This document shows, in pieces, positions 61,025 to 64,000 of a stretch of DNA of 64,000 nucleotides. How positions within the stretch are numbered: the stretch's first letter is position 1; each line of letters opens with the position of its first letter. The notes under the pieces were generated by a model that worked only from the letters and a program-made list of their open reading frames with translations, had not been told where the DNA came from and made no database searches. Both the position numbers and the translations under genes were made by a program. The stretch lies in assembly GCF_019396385.1 (NCBI RefSeq), contig NZ_JAHKRN010000036.1:32911-96910 (forward strand), read 5' to 3'. This stretch comes from Nonomuraea harbinensis. GTDB lineage: Bacteria > Actinomycetota > Actinomycetes > Streptosporangiales > Streptosporangiaceae.

Positions 61025-61702
61025 ATGAACGACGTGCTTGTGGGGCGGGCTCTCGCCAAACGGTTCGGACAGACGGTGGCGCTGGGCGGGGTGGACATCG
61101 CGGTGCGCGCCGCGGAGGCGGTGGCGATCATGGGGCCGAGCGGCTCCGGCAAGTCGACGCTGCTGCACTGCCTGGCCGGGATCATGAAACCGGACGCGGG
61201 CGAGGTCTGCCTGCTCGGTCAGCGCATCGACGACCTGGGCGAACGGAAGCGCAGCGCGCTGCGCCGCACCCGGTTCGGGTTCGTGTTCCAGTTCGGCCAG
61301 CTCCTGCCGGAGCTGCCCGCCGAGGAGAACGTGGCGCTCCCGCTCATGCTCGGCGGCGTCGCCCGCCAGGACGCGGTGCGGACCGCGCGGCAGTGGTTCG
61401 GCCCGCTCGGGCTGGGCGGCATGGAGGGCAGGCGGCCGGGCGAGCTGTCCGGCGGTCAGGCGCAGCGGGTGGCCATCGCCAGGGCGCTGGTGACCAGGCC
61501 GGCCGTGGTGTTCGCGGACGAGCCCACGGGGGCGCTCGACCAGGCCACGGGCCACGAGACGATGCGGCTGCTGGTGGAGGCCACCAAGCACAACGACGCC
61601 TCCCTGATCGTGGTCACCCACGACCCGAACGTGGCGGCCTGGTGCGACCGCATGGTCGAGGTCCGCGACGGCAGGCTGCTGGCGGGCGGGGTGCCGGCGT
61701 GA
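61025..61702 (+). CDS. ABC ATPase of MacB/LolD type
   Basis: This 225-residue ATPase has Walker A IMGPSGSGKSTLLHC, signature LSGGQAQRVAIARAL and Walker B VVFADEPTGALDQ, the hallmarks of LolD/MacB/FtsE-like mechanotransmission ABC proteins. Its stop overlaps the permease GTG start (GTGA). It pairs with the FtsX-like permease. The divergent NarL-type regulator is a likely controller. Confidence 0.93.
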   Translation: MNDVLVGRALAKRFGQTVALGGVDIAVRAAEAVAIMGPSGSGKSTLLHCLAGIMKPDAGEVCLLGQRIDDLGERKRSALRRTRFGFVFQFGQLLPELPAEENVALPLMLGGVARQDAVRTARQWFGPLGLGGMEGRRPGELSGGQAQRVAIARALVTRPAVVFADEPTGALDQATGHETMRLLVEATKHNDASLIVVTHDPNVAAWCDRMVEVRDGRLLAGGVPA

Positions 61703-63711
61703 ACCTCGATCTGACGTGGCGGCTGCTCAAGGGCGGCGGCCGCCGCGGCCTGCTCGGCACCTGGCTGACGCTGGGGGCGGTCGCGGTGGCCACGGCGCTG
61801 CTGCTGTTCGCGGTGACGGCCAACTTCGCCTTCCAGGCCAGGGGCGACCGGGACGCGTGGCGCAACCCGGTGGCGGCGGGGAGCGGCGCGACGGCCGTGG
61901 AGGCCGCCCGGTTCGACTACGTACGGGACGAGCGGGTGACGGTCGTGGACGTGGCGGCGCTGCCCGGGAAGGCGCCCGCGCCGCCGCCGGGGCTGGACCG
62001 CTTCCCCGCGCCGGGCGAGGCGTGGCTGTCGCCCGCGCTGGCCGAGCTGGCTCGCGAACTGCCCGCCGACCAGCTCGCGGCCCGCTTCCCCGCCGTGACC
62101 GGCGTGCTCGGCGAGGAGGCGCTGGCCTACCCCGGTGAGCTGGTGGCCGTCGTCGGGCACCGGCCGGACGCGCCCGTCATGACCGCCGAGCGCAGCGACG
62201 ACTGGATCGCCGGCCGGCCGCCCACCCCCGTCGCGGACTTCACCGGCAGGGTGTCGGAGGACGCGGAGGCGTACCAGGTGCTGGCGCTGATCGCGAGCGT
62301 GCTCATGGTGGTGCCGCTGCTGGTGTTCGGCGGGGCCGCGGCCCGGCTCACGGTCGCCAGGCGCGACCAGCGGCTGGCCGCGCTGCGGCTGGTCGGGGCG
62401 ACGCCCGGGCAGGTCGTCGGGATGACGGTGGCCGAGGCGGTCATCGTGGCGTTCGCCGGCGCGGTCGCCGGGACCGCGGCGTACGCGGCGGCCGTGCCGC
62501 TGCTGACGCGGATCGAGATCGGCGGCGGGCCGTGGTTCGCCGCCGACCTGTGGCCGCACCCGCTGGTGCTGGCCGGCGCGCTCGTCGCGGTGCCGCTGCT
62601 GGTCGGGCTGTCGGCGGTGGCCGGGCTGCGGCGGGTGGTGGTCAGCCCGCTGGGCGTGGCCAGGCGCCAGACGCCGCCCGGCATGCGGGCGCTGCGGGTG
62701 CTCGCGCTGCTGGTGGTGCTGGCCGCCTTCCCCCTGCTGGGCCTGGAGGCCAGTGTGACGGTCATCGCGGTCGCGATCGCGCTGGCCCTGCTCTCGCTCA
62801 ACCTGGCCGGGCCGTGGGTGGTCGGCCTCATCGGCCGCGTCGCCGCCGCCTTCGCCCGGACGCCCGCTCTGCTGCTGGCGGGGCGCAGGCTCGTGGACGA
62901 TCCGCGCTCGGCCTGGCGGACGGTCAGCGGGGTCGCGCTCACCGGGTTCGTCGCCGGGTTCCTCGGGATGCTCAGCCCGGGGGCGTTCTCCAGCGGGGCG
63001 TCCCACGCGGAGTTCCGGCTCGCCGTGGTGGAGGGGCGGCCGGCGGTGGTCGCCGAGCAGGCGCGCGAGCGGATGCGGGACGCCGGGCTCGCCGCCCGGG
63101 TCGAGCACTCGGAGAAGCTCGTCACGGTGACGGTGACCGGCGACGCCGCCCCGGCCGCAGGTGACGCGGCTGCCGGTGACGCGGGCAAGGGCGACGCGGT
63201 CGCCGGTGACGGGGGCGGTGTCGGGGTGGCGGCCGTCGATCGGGCGCGGACCGCTCTGGCGGGGCTCGTTCCCGGGCGGACGCCGACCAGTGAGGCCGAC
63301 GACCAGCGGTTCGGCTTCCAGTTGCTGGACGACGTCCGGGTGGGCACGGTGGTGGTGCTGTCGGTGTCGTTCCTGGTGGCGATCGCCAGCGCGGGGATCA
63401 CCGCGGCCTCGTCGGTCCTCGACCGGCGTCAGACGTACGGACTGCTGCGGCTGGCCGGCACCCCGCTGACCGTGCTGGACCGGGCACGGCGGGCCGAGAC
63501 GCTGATCCCGCTCACCGTGATGGGCGGCGGCACGATCGCGGCCGGGGTGTTCTGCGCGACGCCGTTCATGCTGGGCGCCCCGAACCTGAGCGGGGCGGTC
63601 ATGCTGGGGATCTGCGTGGCGCTGGGCTTCGCGGGCGTGCTCGGGGCCGGGGCGCTGAGCAGGCCGCTGCTGGTGGCGGTCACCACCGACCCGTCACCCC
63701 GCCCCGACTGA
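61699..63711 (+). CDS. FtsX-like ABC permease
   Basis: This 670-residue membrane protein has about ten helices in two FtsX-like halves and two extracytoplasmic domains (LTVARRDQRLAALRLVGATP, VLDRRQTYGLLRLAGTPLTV are the coupling helices). The second outer domain holds a low-complexity Gly-Asp-Ala repeat (63155-63225). Systems of this kind often export or sense antimicrobial peptides or lipids. It starts at GTG overlapping the ATPase stop. Confidence 0.9.
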   Translation: MNLDLTWRLLKGGGRRGLLGTWLTLGAVAVATALLLFAVTANFAFQARGDRDAWRNPVAAGSGATAVEAARFDYVRDERVTVVDVAALPGKAPAPPPGLDRFPAPGEAWLSPALAELARELPADQLAARFPAVTGVLGEEALAYPGELVAVVGHRPDAPVMTAERSDDWIAGRPPTPVADFTGRVSEDAEAYQVLALIASVLMVVPLLVFGGAAARLTVARRDQRLAALRLVGATPGQVVGMTVAEAVIVAFAGAVAGTAAYAAAVPLLTRIEIGGGPWFAADLWPHPLVLAGALVAVPLLVGLSAVAGLRRVVVSPLGVARRQTPPGMRALRVLALLVVLAAFPLLGLEASVTVIAVAIALALLSLNLAGPWVVGLIGRVAAAFARTPALLLAGRRLVDDPRSAWRTVSGVALTGFVAGFLGMLSPGAFSSGASHAEFRLAVVEGRPAVVAEQARERMRDAGLAARVEHSEKLVTVTVTGDAAPAAGDAAAGDAGKGDAVAGDGGGVGVAAVDRARTALAGLVPGRTPTSEADDQRFGFQLLDDVRVGTVVVLSVSFLVAIASAGITAASSVLDRRQTYGLLRLAGTPLTVLDRARRAETLIPLTVMGGGTIAAGVFCATPFMLGAPNLSGAVMLGICVALGFAGVLGAGALSRPLLVAVTTDPSPRPD

Positions 63712-63712
63712 C

Positions 63713-63860
63713 CGGGCAGGAGGGACCCAGGCCTCGATGCGCTCGCGGGCACTCGTCGATCGGGAGCGGGCAGTCGAGCGCCTGCTCGATCAGGTCCTCG
63801 GCCGCCTGTGCGCGGGCGACGCGCCGCTCCGGCTCGGCGATGTGATCGCGGAGCACGTCG
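63713..63860 (-). pseudogene. Possible MerR-family regulator C-terminal fragment
   Basis: The minus strand encodes VLRDHIAEPERRVARAQAAE, then DLIEQALDCPLPIDECPR, which resembles the dimerisation helix and Cys-containing tail of MerR regulators. The DNA-binding part is missing because the frame abuts the stop codon of the next minus-strand gene at 63861. It is a short, tentative assignment. Confidence 0.4.
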
Positions 63861-64000
63861 CTAGGCCCGCAGCACGGTGACCTGGCGGCCGGACGGGGTG
63901 GTCGCCTCCTCGAAGGCGCCTCGGTCCTTCCACGGCGGGGCCTCGGGGCGCCGGTCGAAGATCACCAGGACGCCGGTGGTGAGGCTGAGCCGGTCCAGAT
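63861..64000 (-). CDS. C-terminal end of an AAA-like/PD-(D/E)XK-type ATPase (partial)
   Basis: The last 45 residues of a protein extending past the right edge are visible. They read LDRLSLTTGVLVIFDRRPEA, then a turn and TTPSGRQVTVLRA, and end at TAG 63861. The pattern resembles the C-terminal nuclease-like lobe of actinobacterial AAA-like ATP-binding proteins, but too little is present for a firm assignment. Confidence 0.5.
   Translation of the reverse strand, partial: LDRLSLTTGVLVIFDRRPEAPPWKDRGAFEEATTPSGRQVTVLRA

Noticed and set aside
1..64000. CRISPR arrays, rRNA genes, complete insertion sequences, replication origins
   Set aside because: No regularly spaced repeats, rRNA motifs, intact transposase with inverted ends, or DnaA-box clusters were seen by reading the sequence.

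Overview
The window is chromosomal DNA of a high-GC Gram-positive actinomycete. Nearly every gene has G/C-rich third codon positions and GTG/TTG starts are common. It also carries a SARP regulator, many TetR/ArsR/GntR regulators and an actinobacterial-type LexA box before dnaE2. The mix is compatible with Streptosporangiaceae (for example a Nonomuraea-like organism), but that is an inference and not a determination. Positions 1-19039 look like a specialised-metabolite locus with no PKS or NRPS. A SARP activator (cut by the left edge) faces a 55-codon Cys-rich peptide gene, an ABC exporter and an S26 signal peptidase. Next come a second, 57-codon peptide ending in Cys, a PaaK-like adenylating ligase, a threonine-synthase-like PLP enzyme and an ATP-grasp ligase. 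One long tightly packed operon (7804-16111) then encodes a full-length DIT1/PvcA isocyanide-synthase-family protein, a MurG-like glycosyltransferase and a four-gene FkbK/FkbJ/FkbI/FkbH set predicted to make hydroxymalonyl-ACP. The same operon continues with a GNAT acyltransferase, a SnoaL-like protein and an FMN-dependent 2-hydroxyacid oxidase. A GT90 glycosyltransferase, a PIG-L deacetylase and a nucleotide-sugar epimerase close the locus. My reading is a glycosylated, amide-decorated small molecule or modified peptide with a possible isonitrile, built with logic resembling mycothiol assembly (glycosyltransferase, PIG-L deacetylase, ligase, GNAT). Positions 19040-27800 hold a recombination scar (cupin and MFS fragments), then RidA/HxlR, TetR/DoxX/VOC, a secreted alpha/beta hydrolase, a membrane M28 peptidase, a CGNR regulator and a tyrosine phosphatase. 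Positions 28003-31421 are a decayed integrative element in a tRNA-Arg(TCT) gene. The intact tRNA is at one end, a direct repeat of its 3' end plus the displaced tRNA terminator is at the other, and an integrase remnant, IS256-type fragment, truncated FtsX permease and one unknown gene lie between. Positions 31600-46900 are mostly ordinary chromosome: an APH-type kinase, cobalamin genes cobD and cobQ, MFS and ABC transporters with their regulators, a PucR-type regulator, a Ser/Thr kinase with a sensor domain, and a membrane P-loop/TPR protein. Positions 46989-48576 are a second gene graveyard of four truncated genes. Positions 48581-64000 hold a quinone oxidoreductase, a LysE exporter, a GntR-controlled ABC uptake operon with a HAD phosphatase, LexA-controlled DUF6504-dnaE2, an orphan NarL-type response regulator next to a LolD/FtsX-type ABC pair, and a truncated gene at the right edge.
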